Shown here: positions 41,800 through 51,652 of the stretch, in pieces | Layout of the letters: each line of letters opens with the position of its first letter | Position numbering within the stretch: the stretch's first letter is position 1 | Source: Blepharisma stoltei | Lineage: Eukaryota; Ciliophora; Heterotrichea; Heterotrichida; Blepharismidae | Assembly: GCA_914767885.1 (NCBI GenBank) | Contig: CAJZBQ010000053.1 | Span: forward strand, 744,001-808,000 | DNA: 64,000 nt | Direction: 5' to 3' | Notes under the pieces: model-generated | The model's input: the letters and a program-made list of their open reading frames with translations, nothing else | Told to the model about the DNA's origin: nothing | The model's database searches: none | Made by a program: the position numbers and the translations under genes

Positions 41800-44041
41800 T
41801 TATTTTCTTTTAAAACTTTTTCTTATATGGTATCCTCTCCAATTTGCTTGGATAAATATAATAGCACTTCGTATGATTTCATACAGGTCTTTAATTTGTC
41901 TGGATTTTATAAAATTTTGGATTTTAATAGCAGAGTTTTTTATTTTTTGGAATTTTTTGCGAGCTACATACATTCTGTATAAAGCTTGAAGTTTTTTAGC
42001 GCTCTGGTCTGGATTTGGTAATAAAGGACTGTTATGATTTTCGTTATCATTTTTTGCTGTTAATTCGGTGTTTTCATTAGATGGTACTAAAGATTTATCA
42101 TTTTCTGATTGGTTTCTATTTTCTGGAATATTGCTATGCTGGCTATCAGTTTCAGGTTTTATCAATTTATTTTGTTTTTTTAAGAACTTCTCACTGTGAT
42201 TAATGTTTTTCTCTATTTCATTCTTATCTTTTGCTAAACTTATCATTGATTTTGCATCTGGCATTATTTTCCTTTCTTCAGCAATCTGCCTCTGGCTACA
42301 AGTGCTAGCAGTTTTTTCTTCAAATAGTTTATCTTCCTCCAATATTTTCTGTTTCAGAAGCGCTAATTCTTTAATTGCAGCTTCAGCTTTTATTTCAGAC
42401 ATTCTTCTTTTCTTTAGTTTAGACTCTTTTTTCTGTTTATACTCTCTCCAGCATTTTTGAATAACTGCTGCACATTTATTCCTATGAAGCAAATTGTCAT
42501 GAATAGCTTGGCTATGGATTCCTCTTATTGGTTTCCTCTGGAAAATGGTTTTTATAGGAGAGATATTTCTGCGGTCAACTTTTGTTTTATATAGCTCGTC
42601 ATATTTCCCTTCTATTGATTTTAGCTGTTTTTCTAGAGACATTACTTTTTCTTCCAAATTAAAGCTGGAGTCTTCATTTCGGCTTGGCTGTCTTAAATGG
42701 GTTTTTCTAAAGCTTAATGGGGGCTTTGCATTATTTTGCAATAAACCAGTAGAAACTGGAGAACTAGCTTCTCTATGTTTTCGTCTATTTATATATGCTG
42801 ATTCTTCACTAACATTTCTGTTTACTTCTGGAATTGATGGTCCTAAGTTATAGGAAACTGGTTTAAATTTTGCAATTGACTCATCGATATCGTAATTGGT
42901 CATAAACCTTGCTCGAGACGATCGGAAATTGGAGCTAGACCTTGGCGGCATTTTTTCTCTGCTTTTTATTTCTCTCGAAGGAGATCTTGATGGCTTCTGC
43001 ATTGATGGAAACGACTTTTCAGAACGCTGTGAACGCCGAGAAATGTTAGAAAATGATCTCTTATGAGAATATTTGGTACCATCCATCGTGTTTACTCGTT
43101 CAAATTTGTATATTTTGTGGCCGTCAGGAGAACTCTCAATCATTCCTTGCAAAGCTGAGAAGTTTTTGTATAAAGCTATAGATATAGGGTGATCCTGACC
43201 CATTGATTTCTGGGATTTAGTTAAGCCATTTCTAAAGCAGTCCAAAGCTTCTTGATGAAGACCAAGAATTTCATATTCAACTCCAGCGTTATGATAAGCA
43301 ATTGCTAATGTGGCGGAAACGTTCTTGGTTTTTTCTGTTTTTTCTGCTTCAAGAAGCAGCTCTATAGCTTTGCATGCGTTTTTTATTGCTTGTTTATGCT
43401 GCTGGAGGCTTGATCTGATGGCACAAATATTAAATCACCTCCTCCATGAACGAGTAAATATTGAAAAGTTCTCTTCTGTGAGCGACCAGAAGAAGATTTT
43501 TATAAAAATCTACTTCGATATAAGTGATAAATCTTATAATGTAATGTCTAGCTAATTCTATTAAATTTTTAAATACCTTACATCTTAAAAACACAAAATT
43601 TATAAATTAAATTAATTTTTACTTCCAATTGGGATTTTTTAAAGTAAAATTTTCATATAAATAATATTAAAATAATTCTCTGAGCAAGCTAAATGTTTTG
43701 CTCGCTCAAAAAGAGGGAGTAAGATGGGTTCCTGCTAAATTGGAATTATCTATAGATGAATGCGATTCTAGATCTAATGCTTTCTGCAAGTATTGGAGTG
43801 CAAGATTAAGTTTTCCAGTCTTTTTGTAAAAGCAGCCAAGATTATTATAAGTGATTGCTTCAAGCTTTGCCTTGGCCATTGACGTTTGAGGACAATTTAA
43901 TATGTCCTGGGCTCTTCTCAGCATATGAAGGGCTGCTTTATAGTTGTTTTGTCTTAAATGTTCCATTGAGAGTTTGTTACAGCTTAGAACGATATCTTGT
44001 AGCTGCTGAGAAAAATTCTCTTTGTAGTCATCGTGCTGCAT
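41800..44041 (-). CDS. TPR and IQ-motif protein, one IES
   Basis: ATG 44041 begins with TPR helices (LRQNNYKAALHMLRRAQDIL, then YNNLGCFYKKTGKLNLALQY). A T1 IES interrupts a third repeat; TA excision gives AGTHLNICAIRSSLQQHKQA, an exact TPR match. More TPR (AYHNAGVEYEILGLHQEAL) is followed by a long Ser/Arg-rich linker, a coiled coil and C-terminal IQ motifs (AAVIQKCWREYKQKK, AIIFIQANWRGYHIRK) that bind calmodulin. About 690 residues. The layout is frequent among ciliate basal-body and cortical proteins; the function is not known. Confidence 0.8.
43433..43721. mobile_element. T1 MITE IES (289 bp) in the TPR/IQ gene
   Basis: TA at 43431-43432 and 43720-43721. T1-like ends (CACCTCCTCCATGAACGAG left; GCTCGCTCAAAAAGAGGGAG right) with inner end copies. 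Confidence 0.85.
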
Positions 44042-44097
44042 AATGATTTCATTACAAAAAATAAGCCCAAAAGCATCAATTATGGTTTTTACTTTCT

Positions 44098-44657
44098 ACA
44101 TTAAAATGGCGACGGCGATCCAGCCCTTTTTCTCAACACCTGTAGCCTGCGTTCGCAGGGGACCTTGTGGAAGGGGAGAAGGCGCTCGTAATGTGCATCC
44201 GGCTAGGTTTTACCTTGACACAGTGGAGCGCAACGTCTGATTAGGCCGACCGCAGCTCATTCTGACACCTAGGGGTTTGCCTCAGGGGAGATGGATTCCA
44301 GGGTTGGAAAGGGGAAGCTCAGCAGCATCAGGAAGGTACCTCCTGATCAATCGGGCAACTCCCTAGCGTGAAACTGGGCGTTACGTCCCAGGCTTTGGAT
44401 TTCCATCTTGGCCGACAGTCCTACCAGAAAATTTTTTTTTCAAATTTTCGGAATGGGCAACCTCTGTTGGCGTACTGCTAAGTGGCGTAACTCATCCAAC
44501 TATGGGTAGCGAGTGCATATCCTCGTCCAGTAGGAGCAACACCTTGAAGGTCGTGATCGATTGGTGGTGAGCAACCGGGTGAAGCGTGAAGGGTGGAGGT
44601 AGGGCAGGGGAAACCCGCGCCAATACGACGAGCCTCTCATAATACTAATTAATGTTA
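44098..44657 (+). mobile_element. SINE-like element, full-length, 16-bp duplication
   Basis: ATGGTTTTTACTTTCT at 44082-44097 and 44658-44673 is perfect. It starts ACATTAAAATGGCGACGGCG and matches 19974-20568 along most of its length (for example CTCAACACCTGTAGCC, TTGGAAAGGGGAAGCTCAGC). It lies in the gap between the TPR/IQ gene and the CDK. Confidence 0.92.
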
Positions 44658-44673
44658 ATGGTTTTTACTTTCT

Positions 44674-44904
44674 TACTAAATTCAATTATTAGTTTTTATT
44701 TCAAAATTAATTAATTATCAATATAAATCTCAAATTCAAAAATAAATCAAGATATTCCTAGTAATTTCAAGCGTCAATACATAATTTAATGTAATTTTAT
44801 TTTTTGTAACTATTCATATTAAATTTATTGCTATTTAAATAAGCCCGATCTTGCCGATCTTGGAGTGAGACTGATATTTCTGAAGTATCCTGGCATATCT
44901 TATA
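44674..44904. other. Short intergenic region upstream of the CDK
   Basis: About 230 bp, AT-rich, between the right SINE duplication and the CDK start. No feature is recognised; it should hold the CDK promoter. Confidence 0.4.
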
Positions 44905-45828
44905 ATGTGTAGTTTTACTTTTAGTGACAATACTAAGAGGTTCCAGAGACTTCAGACTCTTGGGGAAGGTGCATACGGGAAGGTCTATAAAGTTCGAGAC
45001 ACAATCAGCAACTCAGTTGTAGCATTGAAAAAGTCTTTAATCAGGATGGAAGATGAAGGGATCCCAACTAGTGCAATGAGAGAAATATGTCTGTTAAGAC
45101 AGATGTGCCACCCTGGAATTGTTTCACTTTTAGACGTTATCATGACTGAAAAAAGTCTATACCTTGTTTTTGAACTTTTAGACCAAGACTTAAGAAAGTA
45201 TCTTGACTCTTTAGACCTACGTATATCAGAGCTACAGGCAAAGAAATTTTTACTGCAGATCTTAAAAGCAGTGCATTACTGCCATTCTAACCGTATAATT
45301 CACCGAGACCTTAAACCCCAAAATTTGCTCCTCGACAATAATTTAAATATAAAGATAGCAGATTTTGGGCTATCTAGAGTGTTCCAGATTCCTTTAAGGC
45401 CTTATACAACCTCTGTGCAGACCCTCTGATACAGAGCTCCAGAAATACTTTTGGGATCTAAATTCTATACAACTGCTATTGACATTTGGTCAGTTGGCTG
45501 TGTTTTCGCAGAAATCATATCTGGGGTCCCTCTATTCCCAGGGTCAAGATATCCAGACCAACTCTTTGCAATTTTCAGAATAATGGGAACTCCAACTGAA
45601 GAAACTTGGGCAGGAGTTTCTAGTCTTCCTGATTTTTCACAGGATTTCCCAAAATGGACAACAATCCCAATGAGAGATTTATTCCCAAATATTTCATCAG
45701 ACGGACAAGATTTGTTATCAAAAATGCTAACAATGGACCCAAAAAAGAGGATTTCAGCCTATGACTGCTTAAAACACGTAATTTCTATTTAGCCATATTT
45801 TCAAGATATTAATGCTAACGCACTTTAA
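44905..45828 (+). CDS. Cyclin-dependent kinase
   Basis: A compact kinase of about 302 residues. Glycine loop GEGAYG at 20-25, catalytic K42, a PSTAIRE-like helix reading PTSAMRE, HRDLKPQN at 133-140, DFG at 153-155, and T-loop PYTTSVQTLWYRAPE whose Trp is coded by UGA (45427-45429). GDIWSVGC-type motif DIWSVGCVFAEI and the CDK end LKHPYFQDI are present; the end appears only after splicing a 15-nt intron (45778-45792). It needs a cyclin partner; the variant helix means it is not the canonical CDK1. A CDK5/CDK2-like role in the cell cycle is inferred. Confidence 0.93.
45778..45792 (+). other. 15-nt intron near the CDK 3' end
   Basis: GTAATTTCTATTTAG. It ends in an in-frame TAG if retained; splicing joins LKH to PYFQDINANAL and the stop at 45826-45828. 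Confidence 0.92.
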
Positions 45829-45848
45829 TTTATTAATAAATTTGCTTA

Positions 45849-46238
45849 CTCCCCCCCCCCCCTCCGTGAGCGAACAAAACCATTAGAAAAATCGCCATTT
45901 TTTTGACCAAAAACCCACCCTCCGTGAGTGAACAAAAATTTTTTTAATAGAAAAAATTTTTAATGGAAAAAAATTTTGATATATAAGTGATAATTAGTAT
46001 AATGAAATCTAGAGCTAATTCTGTTTTAATTTTAAACAAATTGCGTTTTTAAAACATAAATTTTGCAAATTAAATTAATATTTGCTTCCCAATTTTTGCA
46101 AATTAGGATTTTTTTAAATTTCGAAAAAAAATATTTTTTCTAAAATTTTATATATAAATTTTTTTTAAAAAAAAAAAATTAACCCCCCTCCGTGAGCGAA
46201 CAAAATTTTTTTGTTCGCTCACGGGGGGGGGGGGGGAG
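45849..46238. mobile_element. T1 MITE, intact, at the importin stop codon
   Basis: Ends CTCCCCCCCCCCCCTCCGTG and complement; TTA at 45846-45848 and 46239-46241. The right TTA is the stop codon (minus strand) of the importin gene, so loss of the element leaves the stop intact. Confidence 0.92.
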
Positions 46239-49200
46239 TTAACTAATAATTTCGTTTAAAATTGCTAGTTCTTCTTCAGTCAACTCTGAGTATATTTTTG
46301 AATAAATTGCTGGACATCTCTGTGAGAAAGTCAACAGAACATTTTTAAGGTATTCATTTATTCCAAAGGTTTCAAATGGAGAGTCATAAAGATCTTCAGG
46401 AGTTCCATCAAATGGATCATCTTCCTCATCATCTTCTATATCTTTCACAGTCTTCAGCTTCTCCAACAACTTTTGATACTCAGCGTCAAATTTATTATGG
46501 TCCACTGCAATAGTTTGGCCAATGCCTTCTTCTTCTCCTTCATTCCCTTCTTCGCCTTCTTCCAAGTTTTTCCACAATTTTAATGCTTTTTTAACCACAA
46601 CTGGCATTCCTTCAGCAACTACTTGAGGCAGATGTTCACAAGAAGAGATCAATGATGCTAAGCCTAAAATGGCGTAGCTTCTAGGTAAATAGTCATTGTA
46701 TTGATCAAGGTTTTCAAAGCTAAATCTAAATACATCAGTTAGTATATTAAGTTCTAATATAGCTTGAAGTGCGACCAGGGTATTATTCCATAGGGCAATA
46801 CATATAACTTCTGAAGCATAAACCTTTACTTTTTTCTTTACCTGAAGCTTGTATAAGTTTGAAACTTGTTTTATTATTTCAGGGATATACTGGTCTAAGG
46901 AGCCCTTAAGATTTTCTAAGAGAGCAATAAGTATTTTACAACCAGTCATCAAATCTGGGTCTTCTGGGGCTTCACCTTTTAAGAGATCAAGACCCATTGT
47001 AAGAATCACAGCTAAGTTTTCATGTGTAAGCTGAGGATACTTAGAAATGAAGTTTGCAATAGGAGAAAAAACCTCTAAAGTGTGCTCTAGAGCATATGCC
47101 TTTATATTTCCTTCTCCTAATAAAGAAGCTCTCAATAGTCTCACAAATGGAAATAGATGTGGCAGAGCATCTTTAGGTGCATAATAAATCAAGCTTGTCA
47201 ATAAATGAACAGCTTCTTCAAAGAACTCACATCCTTTTTCATTCAAACAGTACTCAAAAACTGGTACCAGAAGAACAGAAATATTTAATAAGTCCTGAGG
47301 CCTCTCTTCAAAAGAGTCAACAATTTTTGCAATTGTGTTTAAAATTGATACAGCCGCCATAGCACTTTCTCCTTCATCTTGGCCGCCTTCATTAGTTGAC
47401 ATTCTAAAGAAAGTGGCAATTAAATGCTGTGTAAATTCAAGGGCATAAGGAATTATTTCAGTAGAAAACCTTCCTACAATGTCTTCCAAAGCATCAACTA
47501 CGTCTTCACTATCAATTTCGCCCATAAGTTTTAAATAAACCTGAAGGATTTCTTTGATTTCACTTGATACTTTTTCTTTAGAAATATCCCATAGTAATAG
47601 CCGAGGTAAAGCTGTAGCTGCTTCTGTTCTGACTGGGAGATCAGGGTCTAGCATCATTTGGCAAATTTTTTGTAGAGCCAAACTTTGATGCTCTCTATTT
47701 GTAAATGGAAATGATGCGAATTGTGCATACATCCAGCAGGCGCGGGCTCTTAAAAAGCCAACTGAGTTATCAAATTCTGGTAATACATAGACGCTTAAAA
47801 TATTTTGAATATTTTGAGCTAAATCAATATTTTCTTTGAGAATTTGGTAAATTGAGCCTAAGGCAAGCAAAATTGCCTCCTTGTGTAAAAGCTGAGGAGA
47901 TGACTGAAGTTCTGCGCTGACGTATTCAAGAAACATAGATAAATACCCTTTTTCACAGATGACGACTAGTAGATCAATTGCTGAACTTTTGGCTGAGTAA
48001 TAAGCTCTTCCAAGATCACTTTCTTTCCTTACAAATTCAATTGGATTTTCTTGCCAGAGTTCTTCATCTGATCGGGTTCTATATACAACAGGAATGATAA
48101 TGTCAGTTATTAAAGCAGGGATGACTAATTTTCCATTAGGTGTTGTAGCTGTTTTCATTTGTTCTGCAACATTTTCGAATTTTATTCCTTGAGATACGTA
48201 TTTTAATAAGTAATTTGTGACGATATCTGGGATGTAGCAAGATGCTCTTTTGTAGAGTAATGGCAAAATTACGGCAAATAACTGGATAGCCCATTGATGC
48301 TGAAAGTGTTGGCCGATGATTTGGTTATGGTCTTTTAGATAAGCAAGGTTAAAATATCTGTTGAAAAACCGATGCACTATTTGTGCTGCCCATTTTTTGC
48401 ATGACCAACGTGGATTGACATCTCTTAATGCTCCTACGTTATTAAGCAAAACCAATTGAAAAACCTTTTTGAGCGAGCAAAATTTTTATAAAATATATAA
48501 TGATTATAATAAAATCTCTTGCTAGTTTTATAGCTTAATTCTAAAATAAAATTTTCAAATTACCTCGTGAGCAAGCAATATATTTTTCTCATTCAAGCAG
48601 GAAGTTAGCTTAGCGTCTTCTGGACTTTGTGATGGAGTTTCCAGTTCGCCTAATGGCAGTTCTAATATAATCTTAAATTTTTGAAGCCAAGAATCCAGCT
48701 GCATCGTTGAGGTCTGGCTTTGTGGAAGCTCAATATAGAAGCAAGCCCAGAATATTTGAAGTATTAAAGATATCCTTATTTATAATGAATGAAAACATTC
48801 CTACTAGTTAGCCGTTTTCTTATTTTCTCTATTAATATAAGATAATAGCAACCAGTAGGGATGCTTATATCCTCTATAAGTAGGTATATATACTTATACG
48901 CGTCTTCACTTGTCTCGCTAGCTCCCCCTCCAAGATAGAGACATTTTACGAAAATGTCTCTATTGGAAGGTGGGTTTTTTAAAAAAAATCTATAAGAAAA
49001 TTGTTATATATATATATTTTTTTTAAAAATTATATAACATAAATTTAAATAAAATTCAAGAATATTGCTTTCAAATTATATATTTAATCAAGGGAAAGGT
49101 TAATGAAAATTCAATTTTAGCTCTAAATGCCATCAATACCTCATCTTCTAATTCTAATTTTGATGGAATATTTTTCAATATAAAAAATTTATATAACTCC

Positions 49201-50636
49201 CCCCCCCCCCTCCGTGAGCGAACAAAAAAAATTTTGTTCGCTCACGGAGGGGGGTTAATTTTTTTTTTTTAAAAAAAATTTATATATAAATTTTTATAAA
49301 AAAATTTTTTTTCGAAATTTAAAAAAATCCTAATTTGCAAAAATTGGGAAGCAAATATTAATTTAATTTGCAAAATTTATGTTTTAAAAACGCAATTTGT
49401 TTAAAATTAAACAGAATTAGCTCTAGATTTCATTATACTAATTATCACTTATATATCAAAATTTTTTTCCATTAAATTTTTTTCTATTAAAAAAATTTTT
49501 TGTTCACTCACGGAGGGTGGGTTTTTGGTCAAAAAATGGCGATTTTTCTAATGGTTTTGTTCGCTCACGGAGGGGGGGGGGGGAGTAAGAAAATTTTCAA
49601 AAATGTCTCTAGGTGGTTTACCCAAAAAATAGAAATTTTCCCTATTTTTCCGAGTAAAAAATGTCTCTATCTTGGGGGGGAGTAAGGAATGTCCCTAACA
49701 GAGCATCTAATTTCCCAAAAATTCTATCAATTAGTATTTTAAGATTTTTCCTTTTTTCGTCCATCGCAAACTCATAAACTTTGGCAATTTGATGGATCAT
49801 GGACAACGCAGCATACATATGATCGATATCTGAGCCCAATGCCACATCTATTTGTTCAAGGATTTCGTCCCATGGGAAATCTGCTTTAGCTATATTGTTA
49901 GCGATTTCCTCAAACTGAGATCGGATCCTTTCAGGAATGGAAAATCTGAGACATTCAATGATATTTGTCCTCAAAAAGGCTTTATCATTTGAAGGTAGCT
50001 CGAAGTCTCTTTTCGAGTCTTTCCACACTTTTGTAAGGTTTTTTAGATAGATCACAGCAAGCTGCTTTATCTCAATGGGATGTTCCTCCAGTGAAATCTT
50101 CATCAGTGTAGGGATAGAGCCAATCAAAATATGACGTCATTTGAATTTTCTGTTTGAGAGAACAGTTACCAATTTGTATTTTAAGATGTGGCTCCACTAA
50201 GCGAATCTATCTTGGCAATAAAATAGCGATGCCTAGCGCTTAACAGCTATCCCAAGGGGAAATATGGAATTTTCTAGAAGTATGCCTCCAACCCAAGGGT
50301 AAAGACTAGATTTTTAGAGTTTCTGATAAACGCAAGCTAATTTTGCCTGGGATTGGAAGGATAGGAGTCAAATCTGGATGCCGAATTGATTGAGATATTT
50401 AGATCAAAGTCAACAGAGCTCGATACTGATGGGTGAGATCATCGAAGGAAAGACCCAGCGTAGGACAATCGATATGGTACCAGACGTTAAGTGAGATGAT
50501 TTATTAATTTAAAGCAAGCATGGATAAAGCCTGAAGATGTCTTAAAAGAGGCAAGCAAATTTTCTGCTTGTTTTCTGGCCTCATTGTCTTGCTGCAAGCT
50601 TACTCTGAAGGCTTCAATGATTATTGATTCCTCCAT
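46239..50636 (-). CDS. Importin-7/8-like karyopherin beta, three insertions
   Basis: ATG 50636 begins EESIIIEAFRVSLQQDNEA, then the importin N-terminal HEAT repeat (ARKQAENLLASFKTSSGFIH). Later blocks show the Ipo7 pattern: AVIYLKNLTKVWKDS, ILQIFWACFYIELP, NPRWSCKKWAAQIVHRFF, YRTRSDEELWQENPIEFVR, FLRARACWMYAQF, an acidic stretch (IEDDEEDDPFDGTPED) and a C-terminus LTEEELAILNEIIS. The total is about 980 residues, right for the family. TA joins DALL to RISLIL (IES 48779-49697) and DAKL to GALRDV (48437-48607). The join across the SINE-like block at 50132-50515 is unresolved. It carries cargo through nuclear pores with Ran. Confidence 0.88.
48437..48607. mobile_element. Degenerate T1 IES (171 bp) in importin
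   Basis: TA at 48435-48436 and 48606-48607. Worn T1 ends (TTTTTGAGCGAGCAAAATTT left; GCTCACGAGG near the right, complement). Confidence 0.65.
48779..49697. mobile_element. Composite IES (919 bp): T3 MITE containing a T1 MITE
   Basis: The outer T3 element (48922-49682) has ends CTCCCCCTCCAAGATAGAGA and complement, plus inner copies of ATGTCTCTA. Inside it a complete T1 element (49197-49585, TAA on both sides) is inserted. TA at 48777-48778 and 49696-49697 joins the importin frame; T3 itself plus flanking AT-rich DNA is lost. Confidence 0.85.
50132..50515 (+). mobile_element. SINE-like block near the importin N-terminus
   Basis: GC-richer block beginning near AATATGACGTCATTTG and ending GACGTTAAGTGAGATGATTT. 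No clean duplication is found and no TA pair gives the right frame, so the edges are uncertain and an intron may lie nearby. Confidence 0.55.
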
Positions 50637-50734
50637 TCCCCTTATTTATTTACTATTAAATGACCATAAACTTGCAGTAACAAGCTTAATTTTGCTTCAC
50701 TATAAATACATGCCGATAGAAGAATCATTGCCAA

Positions 50735-50805
50735 GCATTAGTAGTTTAGGGGTAGAATGTGACGTTGCCATCGTTACGACCCGGGTTCGAATCCCGGCTG
50801 ATGCA
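50735..50805 (+). tRNA. tRNA-Gly (anticodon GCC)
   Basis: A 71-nt cloverleaf: acceptor GCATTAG pairs with CTGATGC, the B-box region is GGTTCGAATCC, the D-arm GTTTAGGGGTAGAA, and the anticodon loop TTGCCAT gives GCC. Discriminator A and a T5 run follow at once, as expected for RNA polymerase III. No intron. CCA is not encoded. Confidence 0.95.
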
Positions 50806-50842
50806 TTTTTGCGATTTTATATTTTATTTAAAAGAAATTATT

Positions 50843-51520
50843 TTAAATGATAAGAATTGGTTCTTTATTTCCTTTTTGTGAATAAGGCTTAATGTAATCT
50901 GAAAGCAATGCAAATGTTCCTTCTGGTAAAACGCCTTTGGCCCATCCATAAATCGTGATCTGGAATGAACAAACTAGCACTGTAAACATATTGGGAACAA
51001 TAATAAAATTATTATTTATTAATATTCCATACGCAAGCCACACAAATCCATTCAGCACGCAGGCAACAATTATTTTAATATCAATATATCGGTGATTTTT
51101 TTCAACTAAAGCAGGGATTACCTGCTCTAGAGGCGCTATCATCCCTATAAAGCTAATAATATCTGCAAAAAGTCCAAGAGTTTCCACATTAATGAAATTA
51201 AGCAAAAGCAAAGAAAACCCAAATAAGGCTGAGGTGTATTTAAGCATGAAAACAAAAGCATTTTTATTGATCATGTGGTATCACACTATTCATATAATCC
51301 CAATACAAAACGCGAACATAGAAGGAATAAAGGCAAGCCAAATTTTACCTTTAAAACCGTAAAGAGCCCATGCGAGCTGAGTTATGTTAGCTAAAAGGAG
51401 ATATAAGTGAGAAATTTCTTCAAGATTGTGTGACTTCGAAGCACTGTGCAGAGATGAGAAAGGCGCTAAATTAACGGCGATTGTGAGAGCAGTCCCGATT
51501 CCTGTCAAAATAATTTCCAT
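50843..51520 (-). CDS. SWEET-family sugar transporter
   Basis: ATG 51520 to stop 50843, 225 residues, with two UGA Trp codons in the loop between the two halves (CIGIIWIVWYHM). It has seven predicted spans as two MtN3/saliva repeats. The first has PFSSLHSASKSHNLEEIS, the second SFIGMIAPLEQVIPALVEKN and VWLAYGILINNNFIIVPN, the usual proline and PN positions. SWEETs move mono- or disaccharides across membranes without energy coupling. Under the standard code the gene would look like two separate short frames. Confidence 0.88.
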
Positions 51521-51652
51521 TATTATTAAAGTTTAAAGCAGCTTGTTAATTTTTGAGAAATTCTTTATAAGAATTCTAATAGTGTCAGAATTTTAAATTA
51601 AAATGAAATTATAAAAGCTCAATGGCATCTTCATTTAATATTTATTTTAAAC

